A DNA stretch of 64,000 nucleotides, from assembly GCF_036327415.1 (NCBI RefSeq), contig NZ_CP123961.1:186001-250000 (forward strand). Reading direction: 5' to 3'. This document shows, piece after piece, positions 51,326 through 61,861 of the stretch. The notes beneath the pieces are model-generated. The model was not told where the DNA came from. It ran no database searches and was given only the letters and a program-made list of their open reading frames with translations. The position numbers were made by a program, and so were the translations under genes. The stretch comes from Bartonella grahamii subsp. shimonis (GTDB lineage Bacteria > Pseudomonadota > Alphaproteobacteria > Rhizobiales > Rhizobiaceae). Numbering within the stretch: position 1 is the first letter of the stretch; the number at the start of each line of letters is the position of its first letter.

Positions 51326-51689
51326 TCCTTCTCCTTCTGACTTTTTTAACAACCTTGCTATTTTCTGACCACTTCATACCGTTTTTTCCATACCCTTTCA
51401 CATAAGTTGCCTCTATAAAAGCTCGACAGAGCTTACCCTCACACAAAGCAGCCCCCACAATACACGTCTCACTGTATTGCACATTCACCCAAAACATCTT
51501 TTACAGCCAAAACATATCTCACAACACGGATTTGTACATACCATCCCAATATATTAAGCTCTATATTAAGCTCTTGTAAATAAAGCCGCCCAGACAACTA
51601 TAAAATCTCCAGACTTGTTATAGAGATCTATGTATACCACCGTCTTTACGCTTCATAAAAAATGCAAACCGCCTCATCCTATATTTTGC

Positions 51690-51905
51690 CGCCCCCCAAT
51701 ATTACGATAACTCTTAAGCACTTGGGATGATTGGTAAGAGGCATGCTTTACGCTTTTCTTCAACACGAACATACCAACCTCGTATGACATGCAAAGAAGT
51801 AATTTTAATAAATTTAAAATGAGAAAATTTATGATCCTTAGATTTCTCATTTAACAGAGAGAACGTTAAACGATCATTATAAATCAATAGATTAATAACA
51901 AGCTC
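51690..51905 (-). repeat. Dispersed intergenic repeat, copy 11 (inverted)
   Basis: Reversed landmarks on the forward strand are CCAATATTACGATAACTCTT, AAGCACTTGGGATGATTGG, AATTTAAAATGAGAAAATTT and the reversed head CGATCATTATAAATCAATAG. The rest of the 51326-52399 spacer shows no gene. Confidence 0.65.
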
Positions 51906-52399
51906 TTCATTCTACAAAACATCTTCATAAGAGCATTTTAGATCACAGATAGGAATAAGCTCGAAATGCACACCGCCACAAACATCCCACGTTCTTTATC
52001 GCAATCTTTTTTGAAATCATTTCCCTCTAAAAACACTTTTTGTTTGGCAGCCTCCCCAAAAAAGAACGAAATTTTTTAAACTCTATCAATCTGTAAACAA
52101 TAAAAATCCAGCTTCTTGTCTAACGCGTTCTCCCTACTCACTTCCGATCACCCGCGCTCAAAAGACAGATTTCATGAGAGCTGTGATTTCCTCACAACAC
52201 CTCAAAGGACGATGATTTCTATCAGCAACGGTTTGTAAACAATCCTACTTCTCTGGGCAGGTTCATCTCAGCTTCCCCATTTATAGAGTTCACTCCCATA
52301 ATGCTCGACAAACAAGCCCCACCTGAAAATATTCACCCCTGTCGCTAAAGCGCATACATCATCATTTTACCCGTCTACTACCTAGGATGTTTTATCGCA

Positions 52400-52680
52400 T
52401 GCAACATATTAATTTATAAGGAAAGTTTATACACTACAACTTGAATGAGAGCTCTCAATATCATCAGATTCTCTCATTTTAAATCTCTCTCATGTTGAAT
52501 CAATCAAAACCATCTTCTTGCACATAATAAAGGACTTGCACATCACAAGGGGAGAGAGCCTGCGTGGCTTAAAACTGTACAAAAAAGGCATGCCTCTTAT
52601 GGACTTGTCTCAAGTGACAAGAGTTGTCACAATACCCACGAGCTGGCAAAGTGTATGATAGTGCCAACTTGTGACGATTC
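52400..52680 (+). repeat. Dispersed intergenic repeat, copy 12
   Basis: Landmarks are ATATTAATTTATAAGGAAAG, ATCAGATTCTCTCATTTTAA, CTCTCATGTTGAATCAATCA, GCACATCACAAGGGGAGAG, AAAACTGTACAAAAAAGGCA, TTGTCTCAAGTGACAAGAG and GGCAAAGTGTATGATAGTGC. It ends within about 10 bp of the stop codon of the Type ISP gene, so the acquired gene abuts a repeat copy. Confidence 0.78.
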
Positions 52681-52689
52681 GATACTTTT

Positions 52690-55600
52690 TTACGTCACAA
52701 TGGATAACTTAACCTTTTCAGTTTCTCGCACTTCCAATTTTGGAAGATTGCGCACAATTTTCATTGTTTCTAAGCTTACCGTAATAACCCGTTGAAACAA
52801 TTCCAAAGGATAGGCAGGATTACCCACCGTCTCAACAGCATAGCGATTAGCATCATTCACAATCCCACTCGCTTTATCGGTTTTGACAATCTGGCGCTCC
52901 ATAACCCATTCAAGAGCAGGCCTACCATTGACCACATACTCATAAGCTTCAAGAGGAATATTCTGTATCGTGATATGCGCATTATAAATCACTGTGCTTT
53001 TATCAATAGCACCGCGCTTACCAGCAAATTTCATTGCTTCAATACGATAGAAACTTTTCTCATCAGAAATCATCCAAGTTCTTGGATCACCCTGTTTATA
53101 GGTAACAGGATATGGTTCAACTTCTTCATAATTCATATGCAAGTCACCAAGCTTTCGCCCCGCTGTCACAAAAGCCCAAAAATCCTCTACCTTTTTAACT
53201 GTCGGAATACGTGGCAATTCTTTAGACAGATTATGGACATACCGCGCACGATAATCCTCAGAATGCAAAATCCCATAAACATAATAAAACAAATCATCCT
53301 TTGTTATCATTTCACCAGGATATGCTGCCTTAAAATAGGCCAACCCTTCATCCGTGAGTGCATCACGCCGCTGCAAACCAATTTCTTTGCTTTCCCCTGC
53401 AAAATTTGCAAATAAATGAACCTGATCTTCCTCTTTACCTCCTAAGGATGATGCATCCTCATAAACATATCGTGGAAAAAATTGCCCATTATCTATTGTA
53501 CAGTAATCTGGTAGGCTTTTAGTCATCAAAACAGAAAAACCACTTCTTGCTCCAGTTCCTGTAACTTGTATCACTTTATTTTCAACCGCTTTCCCCATCG
53601 GAAAGATACGCGGCATTTGGTAAACGCTATCATTAAGAGCTCGATTATAATAGAGCCATTGTCGTGTAAAAGGGCGATAAAGACTTTGCGTAAGGCAATC
53701 TCCCTTAAAGTTAAAAGACCTTCCTCTTACGAAATCTTGTTTGAGAGAATAATTCCAACTGATCTTTTTAGAATCTGCGTTAATAAAATCGTTCACGGCA
53801 TTCGCACGTGCCTTGCGATCAGAATGTGCATAAGTATTATTAAAACGCTGGATTTCACTATTATAAAAAGCAATCATATTGCTCATACTCTTTTCTAAAG
53901 CTTCACGGCTTGAATTATATGCCCAAGCGTCACGACTAGTTTTTACACCACAAGAAAAGTTTTTAAAGAGCTTTTTATCACAGCTCTTCTTGTCTCCTAA
54001 GGCTAGAAACTTTTCAAAATCACTGTTGCGCTGATCCAGCCAATCGCCATGCTCATCTGGTGTAATCATCTGCCAACCATGTTCACGCTTGATACCACCA
54101 ACACTACCCAACTGCTGAAGTTCACGGAGTTTCTCTTTTGTCGTGAGATTATCACCAATATCGTAATAGTGAATTTTGCAATGCTCCGTGACATTGGGAT
54201 TTTTGATAAACAATGTCACAGCAATTCCTGTCATGCTTCCACTGCCGAAAACATTTTGCCCTTCTTGAGCACGCCCTTTGCTCAACATATTTTTGCGAAT
54301 ATCACCCCGCAAATTGAGAACATAAATGCTCGAGAATTCTTCATTCAAATTTTTTCTGAGACCATCCATTGATAATTTTTCAACATAACCAGAACCAGTC
54401 ACAAAACCAATAACACCACAGTCTTTTATGCGATCACTTGCCCAGCGAATAGCACGAATATAACTGTCATAAAGTCTATTAAAATTGCTCGCATTAGATT
54501 GAGAAGCATAAGTTTCACGAATGCGAACGTCCAATTTAGGATAACCAATATTCTTCGCATTATCGTTTTCACTTTTTTGCCCAAAAGAATAAGGAGGATT
54601 GCCAACAATAACGCGAATATCCTGTTCCTTCTGGTGCACCCGACGTGTGCTGTTATCCACCAGCAAATCACTGATCAAGTCTTTTTCTTGCTCATAACGC
54701 TGGAATGTATCGGTTAAACAAATTCCCTCAAACGGAACATAATCGCCCCCCATCAGACCATGATAGGTTGTCTCAATATTAATGGCTGCAATATAATAGG
54801 CTAAAAGTACGATTTCATTGGCATGAATTTCATGACAAAATTTGTGTTTCATCTCCTCTGGTTTTATCAAACCCGATTGTAAAAGCCGCGTGATAAAGGT
54901 CCCCGTTCCTGTAAACGGATCCAAGATGTGTATACCAGATGAGCCAAGCGTTTGCCCAAATTCTTGCTCTAAGACATCATTAACAGAGTGAATGATAAAA
55001 TCCACAACCTCAACGGGAGTATAAACAATACCTAGTTTTTCTACAGTGCGTGGAAAAGCATAGCGAAAAAACTTATCGTAAAGCTCTATAATCAACCTCT
55101 GCTTTGCTTTTGGATCCGTAATGCCACTGGCGCGTAATTTTACGCTAGCGTAAAATTTCTCAAGATCTTTGGATTCTTTATCAAGGTTCGCCTCATCAAG
55201 CACATCAAGCATACGCTGCATAGCACGCGATACCGGATTCTCACGTGTAAACTGATATCCCTCAAACAACACCTGAAAAACAGGACGCGTGATAATATGT
55301 TGTGCCAACATCTCAATCGCATCAGCCTCTGTAACCGCATTATTTAAATCATCACGCAATTCTGCCACAAACCTGTCAAAGGCTTGACGCGCTTTAGTCT
55401 CTGGCTCTACCAGAATACCGGTTAAGCGCGTGATATGATTCTTAGCAATTTCAGCAATGTTGCTCGCCCAATCTTCCCAATAATCACGTGTCCCACATTT
55501 CTTAACGATCTTTGCCAAAATCGCACGAGAAAGTTCATCCACCGAGAAAGAAAGCTCCTCGTTTATCTGATCTGTAAAAAGGAAATCACGCTCCAGCGTT

Positions 55601-57648
55601 CCAATGCCCGATCTTGCGGGTTGTGAGCGAACCGGAAGATTGTCTATAATCGTAGTAACAGCTTGTAACTCCGTGCTCTGTGTGACACCAATAATTTCAA
55701 CCACATTACTGATATTTTGCCCTAATGATGCCTTATTAATCGTCGCATCAAAACGATCATCATGCGCACGCAAAGCATTTAAAATTTGCCAAACAACCCG
55801 ATATTTATCATTGTTGTTCAAAGCCTGTTCCACTGGAATCCCAAAGGGAATACCGATTGGCAAAATGACATACCCCATCTTTTTGCCCTCAGACCGCCGC
55901 ATTACCCGCCCAACCGCTTGCACAACATCAACCTGGCTCTTGCGTGGATTTAAAAACATGATCGCATCAAGAGCCGGAACATCCACCCCCTCAGACAAAC
56001 ACCGTGCATTAGTCAAAATACGACAAACATCCTCACCACTCTCAGCTTTCAGCCAGTCAAGTAATGCACCACGATCCTTCGCATTGAAAGTGCCATCAAC
56101 ATGCTCAATTTCACACTTCAGAAATGGCGCGTTTTCGGTATTCCCTTTCGTATAATCAAGATATTCTCTAACAACGGCAGAAAATTCATCACGCACCAAT
56201 TCAGAACTTTTAATAGTCTTACAAAACGCTAAAGCACGACGCATGGGGTGTGGATCCGCACCAACATCAGCCTTCAAATCTTGTTTTGTGAGCGCCTTAT
56301 AACACCCAATAATCTTTGTTGCATCATCAAGAACAAGCTCAGACTGGTCATCACTAAGACGCTTTTGAACAGCTGAACTGATCAATTTTTCATCCACTGC
56401 TAAGACAATAACCTTATAATCTGTTAAAAGATCATTCTGTACTGCCCATGAAAAGCCCCGATAAAAAAGTGTTTTACCAAAAAGCTTTTCATCATCCATC
56501 GAAGCAAGAACAGCATTGGCTTCATTCGCGCGACTTTTTGCGTTATCACCAAAAATACGTGGTGTCGCTGTCATATAAAGGCGCTTCTTAGCACGAATAA
56601 CATCATTAGAATGCACCTTGACAAAATTGGATTCATCCTCTCCAACCAGCGTTGCCCCTGTTGTACGGTGCGCTTCATCACAAATGATAAGATCAAATAT
56701 TGGCAAACCATGATTTTTCTGTGCATCCGCAACAACCTGAATCGAGTGATAGGTTGCAAACACAACGCTCATCCTATCTGCAACATGATCGCTCGCACAT
56801 TCTGCAAGTTTAGCAGCATCGGTTGTCGCCGGAAAAGCAAGATCAAACACATCAATTTCAGCAACATCATCACTATTTTTACGACGCTTTCCCACTTGTG
56901 TATCGGAACAGACAGCAAAGGAGCGCAATCCGATTTCTGCATCCGTTGTCCATTCACGGACCGTCTGTGACATCAAAGCCAAGGAGGGCACAAGAAACAA
57001 AACAAACTTGCCTTCACCAGCCAAATCCTCAGCAATCTTAAGACTGGTAAATGTCTTACCAGTACCACAAGCCATAATAAGCTTACCCCGATCAGCCTCA
57101 GCAAGCCCCGAACGCACAAAACGCAATGCCTCCAATTGATGTGGACGGATTTTCTTTTTATCCTCCAACACAACTTTACCATTGGCTGCAAAAGTTTCCC
57201 AACGGATCGGACTTTTTTGTAGATCAGAAAGACCAATCCGTATAACGGGAATATCCTGCCCCCGTATCATTGTTTCAGCGTTATCACTCCAAGCACTTTG
57301 AGTACTATCTATAATCACACGCCGCTTGAACGGAGCTTTTCCTGATGCCGAAATAAAACTATCAATATCTGCTTTTCTAATCCGGTAGGCTGCATCATAA
57401 AATTTACATTGGATTGCCGCAAAACCCTCTTCATCACGAAGCTTTGCAACCAGATCAATACCGGTATCACGACCATCCCAATCATTTTCATGCGCCCAAT
57501 CTTTAAAGGTTTGAACCTTTTCATAACACCCAAACTGAAGAGGATCATGTGTCAGATAAGCAAGAGCAAAACGCTCAAAATATGTACCTTTGTCCCGTTC
57601 AGTACGCGCTTCGTCACGATATGTCTGTAAAAGCGATTGCAGCGTCAT
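52690..57648 (-). CDS. Single-chain Type ISP restriction-modification enzyme (LlaGI/LlaBIII-like)
   Basis: A 1652-residue protein with all R-M functions. First comes an Mrr-type nuclease, GIDLVAKL (D65) and AAIQCKF (Q80-x-K82). Next is a superfamily 2 translocase with RPHQ near 168, Walker A MACGTGKTF near 192-200, DEAH near 323 and VVQAVGRVMRRSEG. A helical coupler follows. The gamma N6-adenine methyltransferase has DPFTGTGTF near 909 and GNPPYSFG near 1017. A long C-terminal target-recognition region completes the chain. Length and order match LlaGI/LlaBIII, which methylate one strand and cut after two head-on translocating enzymes collide. ATG 57648 has GGGGGG six bases upstream; a TTG at 57678 is less likely. 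All catalytic motifs look intact. It stands alone and seems richer in G+C than the flanks, suggesting acquisition. Recognition sequence unknown. Confidence 0.93.
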   Translation of the reverse strand: MTLQSLLQTYRDEARTERDKGTYFERFALAYLTHDPLQFGCYEKVQTFKDWAHENDWDGRDTGIDLVAKLRDEEGFAAIQCKFYDAAYRIRKADIDSFISASGKAPFKRRVIIDSTQSAWSDNAETMIRGQDIPVIRIGLSDLQKSPIRWETFAANGKVVLEDKKKIRPHQLEALRFVRSGLAEADRGKLIMACGTGKTFTSLKIAEDLAGEGKFVLFLVPSLALMSQTVREWTTDAEIGLRSFAVCSDTQVGKRRKNSDDVAEIDVFDLAFPATTDAAKLAECASDHVADRMSVVFATYHSIQVVADAQKNHGLPIFDLIICDEAHRTTGATLVGEDESNFVKVHSNDVIRAKKRLYMTATPRIFGDNAKSRANEANAVLASMDDEKLFGKTLFYRGFSWAVQNDLLTDYKVIVLAVDEKLISSAVQKRLSDDQSELVLDDATKIIGCYKALTKQDLKADVGADPHPMRRALAFCKTIKSSELVRDEFSAVVREYLDYTKGNTENAPFLKCEIEHVDGTFNAKDRGALLDWLKAESGEDVCRILTNARCLSEGVDVPALDAIMFLNPRKSQVDVVQAVGRVMRRSEGKKMGYVILPIGIPFGIPVEQALNNNDKYRVVWQILNALRAHDDRFDATINKASLGQNISNVVEIIGVTQSTELQAVTTIIDNLPVRSQPARSGIGTLERDFLFTDQINEELSFSVDELSRAILAKIVKKCGTRDYWEDWASNIAEIAKNHITRLTGILVEPETKARQAFDRFVAELRDDLNNAVTEADAIEMLAQHIITRPVFQVLFEGYQFTRENPVSRAMQRMLDVLDEANLDKESKDLEKFYASVKLRASGITDPKAKQRLIIELYDKFFRYAFPRTVEKLGIVYTPVEVVDFIIHSVNDVLEQEFGQTLGSSGIHILDPFTGTGTFITRLLQSGLIKPEEMKHKFCHEIHANEIVLLAYYIAAINIETTYHGLMGGDYVPFEGICLTDTFQRYEQEKDLISDLLVDNSTRRVHQKEQDIRVIVGNPPYSFGQKSENDNAKNIGYPKLDVRIRETYASQSNASNFNRLYDSYIRAIRWASDRIKDCGVIGFVTGSGYVEKLSMDGLRKNLNEEFSSIYVLNLRGDIRKNMLSKGRAQEGQNVFGSGSMTGIAVTLFIKNPNVTEHCKIHYYDIGDNLTTKEKLRELQQLGSVGGIKREHGWQMITPDEHGDWLDQRNSDFEKFLALGDKKSCDKKLFKNFSCGVKTSRDAWAYNSSREALEKSMSNMIAFYNSEIQRFNNTYAHSDRKARANAVNDFINADSKKISWNYSLKQDFVRGRSFNFKGDCLTQSLYRPFTRQWLYYNRALNDSVYQMPRIFPMGKAVENKVIQVTGTGARSGFSVLMTKSLPDYCTIDNGQFFPRYVYEDASSLGGKEEDQVHLFANFAGESKEIGLQRRDALTDEGLAYFKAAYPGEMITKDDLFYYVYGILHSEDYRARYVHNLSKELPRIPTVKKVEDFWAFVTAGRKLGDLHMNYEEVEPYPVTYKQGDPRTWMISDEKSFYRIEAMKFAGKRGAIDKSTVIYNAHITIQNIPLEAYEYVVNGRPALEWVMERQIVKTDKASGIVNDANRYAVETVGNPAYPLELFQRVITVSLETMKIVRNLPKLEVRETEKVKLSIVT

Positions 57649-58621
57649 GCTTTTCCCCCCAATGAAAAATACCTTCAACTATCGAATCTAGACCAATTCG
57701 TCAATGCCTCTTGTTCCACTCAAAAGGTTTTAGATGCCTCGCTTTACTGAATGAACTGACTATTTACAATAGAATATTACACGCAGCAAAATAAACTGAT
57801 AAAGTTTTACTTATCAGCAAAAGTGTAGAATCTTCTTCCTCCTCATCCCTAATAAACATCATGTAATCACTCACAAGAATGTGGAGATTTGTCTCACTAT
57901 TTTGATCAGCTTCTTTTTGATATTTATCTATTGAAAGAGTATAAGCTCATACTCAGGAGGTACTCAACGCAATAAAAGCATATCTTAAAACCAATAACCA
58001 GCTATATGGATACACGTAATAATAAATACAGCAATTAACATTCCCAGCAGCATGAGCCCATAAGTGTGTTCATCTCGTTCTCCCTACAAAACTGGAGCTT
58101 CATGAAAGCCTATATCTCCGTCGCATCAAGCTATAAGCAATCCAAAACAAAACGTTACCAATACCAACGCTCCTCCTTTTGCCATACAACTTGTGAGAAA
58201 CAAACAGGTGCACGAATAAAAAAAGAAAAAGGAAAAAGTGTATAGACCAACATGCCTCGTATACCCGTTCGTTTTTTGGATATAAGCTGCTTTTCGTTTA
58301 AACTCTCTTCTTTGTTACCTTGTTTATTAACAGATATTACACGCCCCTACCCCTCCTATTTTTAGATTAAAAATCCTAAAATTATCGCGCCTGGTATTTT
58401 GTATAGCTATAACAATACAAGGGAAATTTATTCATGATACGTTGTGCTATAAAACTTCATCCTTTAACGTTATATAAAGCACGCTCCACTTAATGAACGA
58501 AGCGTTTTCTAAAATAGAACAGCAAATAATACTAAACTTTTCCCATCCATATTTCGCTTCATAAATACTTCATACAAGTGGAAAGCATCACAACAAACAT
58601 GCCCACTACAATGGTTGAAGC
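57649..58621. other. Spacer between the Type ISP gene and macB
   Basis: No gene is supported over 970 bp. TCAGGAGGTACTC near 57954 looks like a ribosome-binding site but no ORF follows. Weak similarity to a repeat satellite module (ACTTAATGAACGAAGCG near 58490) is seen. Confidence 0.4.
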
Positions 58622-60631
58622 CTAATCGCGTGAGAGAGCAACAACAGGATCAAGCCGTGAAGCTTGCCGTGCTGGTGAAAAGCCAAAACATATTCCAATG
58701 AGAGTGGAAAAAGTAAGAGAAAGGATCATCGACTCAATCGTATAAACCAAGTGGATAGGCGCTTTAAACAAAAGAAACAAACCACCGATAGAAAGTCCAA
58801 ACAGAATCCCCAAACCACCACCAATGACACAAACCAAAATCGCTTCAATTAAAAATTGCTGCAAAATATCACTCTGACGCGCACCAACTGCCATACGCAC
58901 ACCAATTTCATTGATCCGCTCAGAAACGGTGACTAGCATAATATTCATCACACCAATACCCCCCACAATCAACGAAATAGCTGCAATTGAAGAAATTAAA
59001 AGTGTTAAGATATGTGTACTCTCCATGATACGTTCACGAAAAAATTCTGAATTTCTAATGAAAAAATCTTCTCCACCATGCCGCATAATGAGAAAACGTT
59101 TCACCATGTTTTCCGCTAAATGTGAATCGACATTATCAGCAATCCTAACGGTAATCGCACGAACTTCTGTTGTGCCAAGAAAACGCGTTTGCACTGTTGT
59201 ATAGGGCAAATAAAGCCGTAATGTATTTGATGTGTTTCCATTTGCCTGATTTTGCGAATCAACAACACCAATAATACGCGCTGGAACATTACCCACATGC
59301 ACCACTTTGCCAAGGGGACTTTCATGGCTATGGGGAAACAGAACAGACAATGCTTCTTTCTCAATCACGAGATCAACTGCCCGATCACGCACACTTTTTT
59401 GATCAAAAAACTGTCCTTTGAAAACTTTAAGCCCCTGTGTCTGAAAGAATTGCTCTCCCACCCCCACAATGACGGCATTGACTTCAACTGCGCCAAAACG
59501 CACTTTCGAGCTTGCTGAAATCTGAGGTGTTACACCAGAAACGTAAGGTAACCCAGACAAGGCTTCTGCATCAGCTTCAACAAGACTTGTTATTTTCTCT
59601 GCTTGTGGATCAGAAAAACTTTTGCCAGGTAAAATTGTTAATGTATTAGCACCCAAGCTTTTAAAATTTTCCAAAATTTTCTCTCGTGTACCATTTCCCA
59701 AAGCGACCATGGCAATAATTGCTCCAATACCGATAATCACCCCAAGCATTGTTAAAAAAGTCCGCATCCGGTGTGCATTCATTGCCAACAACGCCATAAC
59801 AAATGCCTCACGAAACCGCTCAACAAAAGACCGAAAAGAGCCAAGCTGTTGTTTAACCTTTAGTTTCTGTTTTTCATAAAAAGATTGACTATCCGTTTTT
59901 ATTTTTGCCCCCGCTGCCTTTTTCTTTGCAACCTTTGTCATACTGTCAGCAACAATTTCTCCATCACTGATTTCAATAATACGCTCAGCTCTTTTAGCCA
60001 CCTGCATATCGTGGGTTACAATGATAATAGTACGCCCTTCTTTATGAAGCTCATCTAAAATACGCAACACTTCTTGTCCACTGTGTTTATCTAATGCACC
60101 GGTTGGTTCATCAGCAAGAATAACCTCCGCATTATTCATGAGAGCACGAGCAATAGACACCCGTTGTTGCTGACCGCCTGAGAGTTGATTTGGACGATGA
60201 TTCACCCGATCGCCCATACCCAAGCGCGTTAAAAGATCTTGTGCACGCTTTTTCCTTGCTTCCACGGCACATCCTGCATAAATAGCCGGAATTTCAACAT
60301 TCCCAAGAGCGGTCAATTCATTCAACAAATGATAGCGCTGGAAAATAAAACCAAAATGATTGCGCCGCAAAGCCGACAATTCATCAGCTGAAAGGGAGGC
60401 TGTTTCTTTCCCTGCAATCCAATAACGACCAGAAGTTGCCCGATCAAGACAGCCTAAGATATTCATCAATGTGGATTTTCCTGAACCAGAAGCTCCCACA
60501 ATCGCTACCATTTCACCGCGCTTAATGGTAAGATTGATGTCCTTTAAAACAGTAACAAATGTTTCGCCCGCAGGAAATTTACGTACAATATTTTCCAACA
60601 CAAGGACAGCATCTGCTTGGTTTGTGTTCAT
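58622..60631 (-). CDS. macB: MacB-type ABC transporter (ATPase-permease fusion)
   Basis: The 669-residue inner-membrane motor of a MacAB-TolC-type tripartite pump. The N-terminal ATPase has GASGSGKST, LSGGQQQR and VILADEPTGALD. The permease has one helix near residue 290 (TFLTMLGVIIGIGAIIAMV), a large periplasmic domain, and three C-terminal helices starting with ILTLLISSIAAISLIVGG. MacB pumps export macrolides, peptides or lipids by a periplasmic piston; the substrate here is unknown. It starts three bases after the macA stop. Confidence 0.93.
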   Translation of the reverse strand: MNTNQADAVLVLENIVRKFPAGETFVTVLKDINLTIKRGEMVAIVGASGSGKSTLMNILGCLDRATSGRYWIAGKETASLSADELSALRRNHFGFIFQRYHLLNELTALGNVEIPAIYAGCAVEARKKRAQDLLTRLGMGDRVNHRPNQLSGGQQQRVSIARALMNNAEVILADEPTGALDKHSGQEVLRILDELHKEGRTIIIVTHDMQVAKRAERIIEISDGEIVADSMTKVAKKKAAGAKIKTDSQSFYEKQKLKVKQQLGSFRSFVERFREAFVMALLAMNAHRMRTFLTMLGVIIGIGAIIAMVALGNGTREKILENFKSLGANTLTILPGKSFSDPQAEKITSLVEADAEALSGLPYVSGVTPQISASSKVRFGAVEVNAVIVGVGEQFFQTQGLKVFKGQFFDQKSVRDRAVDLVIEKEALSVLFPHSHESPLGKVVHVGNVPARIIGVVDSQNQANGNTSNTLRLYLPYTTVQTRFLGTTEVRAITVRIADNVDSHLAENMVKRFLIMRHGGEDFFIRNSEFFRERIMESTHILTLLISSIAAISLIVGGIGVMNIMLVTVSERINEIGVRMAVGARQSDILQQFLIEAILVCVIGGGLGILFGLSIGGLFLLFKAPIHLVYTIESMILSLTFSTLIGICFGFSPARQASRLDPVVALSRD

Positions 60632-60634
60632 GGT

Positions 60635-61861
60635 TTAAATCTCATCTTCACTATGCACTTCAGAAGGTTCTGGCATCACCCCATCAGGCGAGCCGGTAAT
60701 AACGACATCGCCCTCATTAAGCCCTGAAACAATCTCTGCCATCACCTTGTTATTCAACCCAACGCTCACCTGTTTAGTAACCACCTTGTTCCCCCCCTCC
60801 AAAACAGAAACCCATGCTTTATGCTCTTTTGTCTCATCGCGTAAAGCATCACTTGGAACCAACAAGACATTTTGAGCACGCCCTAAGATAATATGAACTT
60901 GAGCAGTCATATAGGTTCGCAAAAAATTGTCCGCATTATCAACATGTAGAATTCCATTATAATAAATAGCTGATGAGATTAAAGCACTAGAACCACCCAC
61001 CACCCCAGGATTAATACTCACATCAGCACGAATTTCTTCAGGAGCAGGCTCTACCTTTTCTAAAACGCCCTCATAACGACGCTGCGAATTCCCTAAAACT
61101 GTAAAATAAAGTGGTTGTCCAGCCTGAACTTTAAGAACATCAGCTTCTGAGATTTGCGCCTTGATCGTCATCTTTGACAAATCGCCCAAAATAACAATTG
61201 TTGGCGCCGACTGAACCGCATTCACATTTTGCCCTTCTTCCACAACTGTTGCCAAAACCGTTCCCGCTGAAGGGGCAGTGATGCGTGTATAACCTAAATT
61301 GACCTCTGCACTGTCCACATCAATTTGTGCTTGCACAATCTGCTGTTGAAGTTGAGCAATTTGCGCCTCACGTATTTTTACTTGTGTCGCAGCATCATCG
61401 AGATTAGCTCGTGAAACCGCACGTGACTCGATCATTTTTTTCTGACGTGCTAAATTTTTCTGTGCAAGAGAAAGATAGGCTTCTTGTTCTACTAGACTGG
61501 CATAATAATGCGACAATGCTGCTTTTTTTCTTTTTAAATCATTTTCCTGATCTGTAGGATCAATTTCTGCCAAAAGATCGCCTTCTTTCACAACACTCCC
61601 AGGAGAAACGCGCATTGACACCACACGCCCTGTTGCACGCGCACCAACAGCCACCAACCGATAAGGACGTACAAGACCAGAAGCTAAAACACTTTCCTCA
61701 ATATCCCCACGCTTTACCACCGCTGTTATATAAGTTGGGCTAGATGTTCCAAAAACAACAGAACGCAACCATAAAAACAAGAGAAGAAGGAATATAGCAG
61801 TTAAAAAGAAGGAAAGTTTTTTGTGTTTTGTAATGAAATTTTTGAGTAAACTTTTTTTCAT
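60635..61861 (-). CDS. macA: MacA-type membrane fusion protein
   Basis: The 408-residue periplasmic adaptor linking MacB to the outer-membrane channel. N-terminal anchor (LSFFLTAIFLLLLFLWLRSV), lipoyl halves (GRVVSMRVSPGSVVKEGDLL; ITAPSAGTVLATVVEEGQNV), an alpha-hairpin (LKRKKAALSHYYASLVEQEA to IVQAQIDVDSAEV), a beta-barrel and a membrane-proximal domain ending in an acidic tail. Its ATG overlaps the upstream gene's stop (61858-61861), so the three pump genes form one operon: outer-membrane factor, macA, macB. Confidence 0.93.
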   Translation of the reverse strand: MKKSLLKNFITKHKKLSFFLTAIFLLLLFLWLRSVVFGTSSPTYITAVVKRGDIEESVLASGLVRPYRLVAVGARATGRVVSMRVSPGSVVKEGDLLAEIDPTDQENDLKRKKAALSHYYASLVEQEAYLSLAQKNLARQKKMIESRAVSRANLDDAATQVKIREAQIAQLQQQIVQAQIDVDSAEVNLGYTRITAPSAGTVLATVVEEGQNVNAVQSAPTIVILGDLSKMTIKAQISEADVLKVQAGQPLYFTVLGNSQRRYEGVLEKVEPAPEEIRADVSINPGVVGGSSALISSAIYYNGILHVDNADNFLRTYMTAQVHIILGRAQNVLLVPSDALRDETKEHKAWVSVLEGGNKVVTKQVSVGLNNKVMAEIVSGLNEGDVVITGSPDGVMPEPSEVHSEDEI

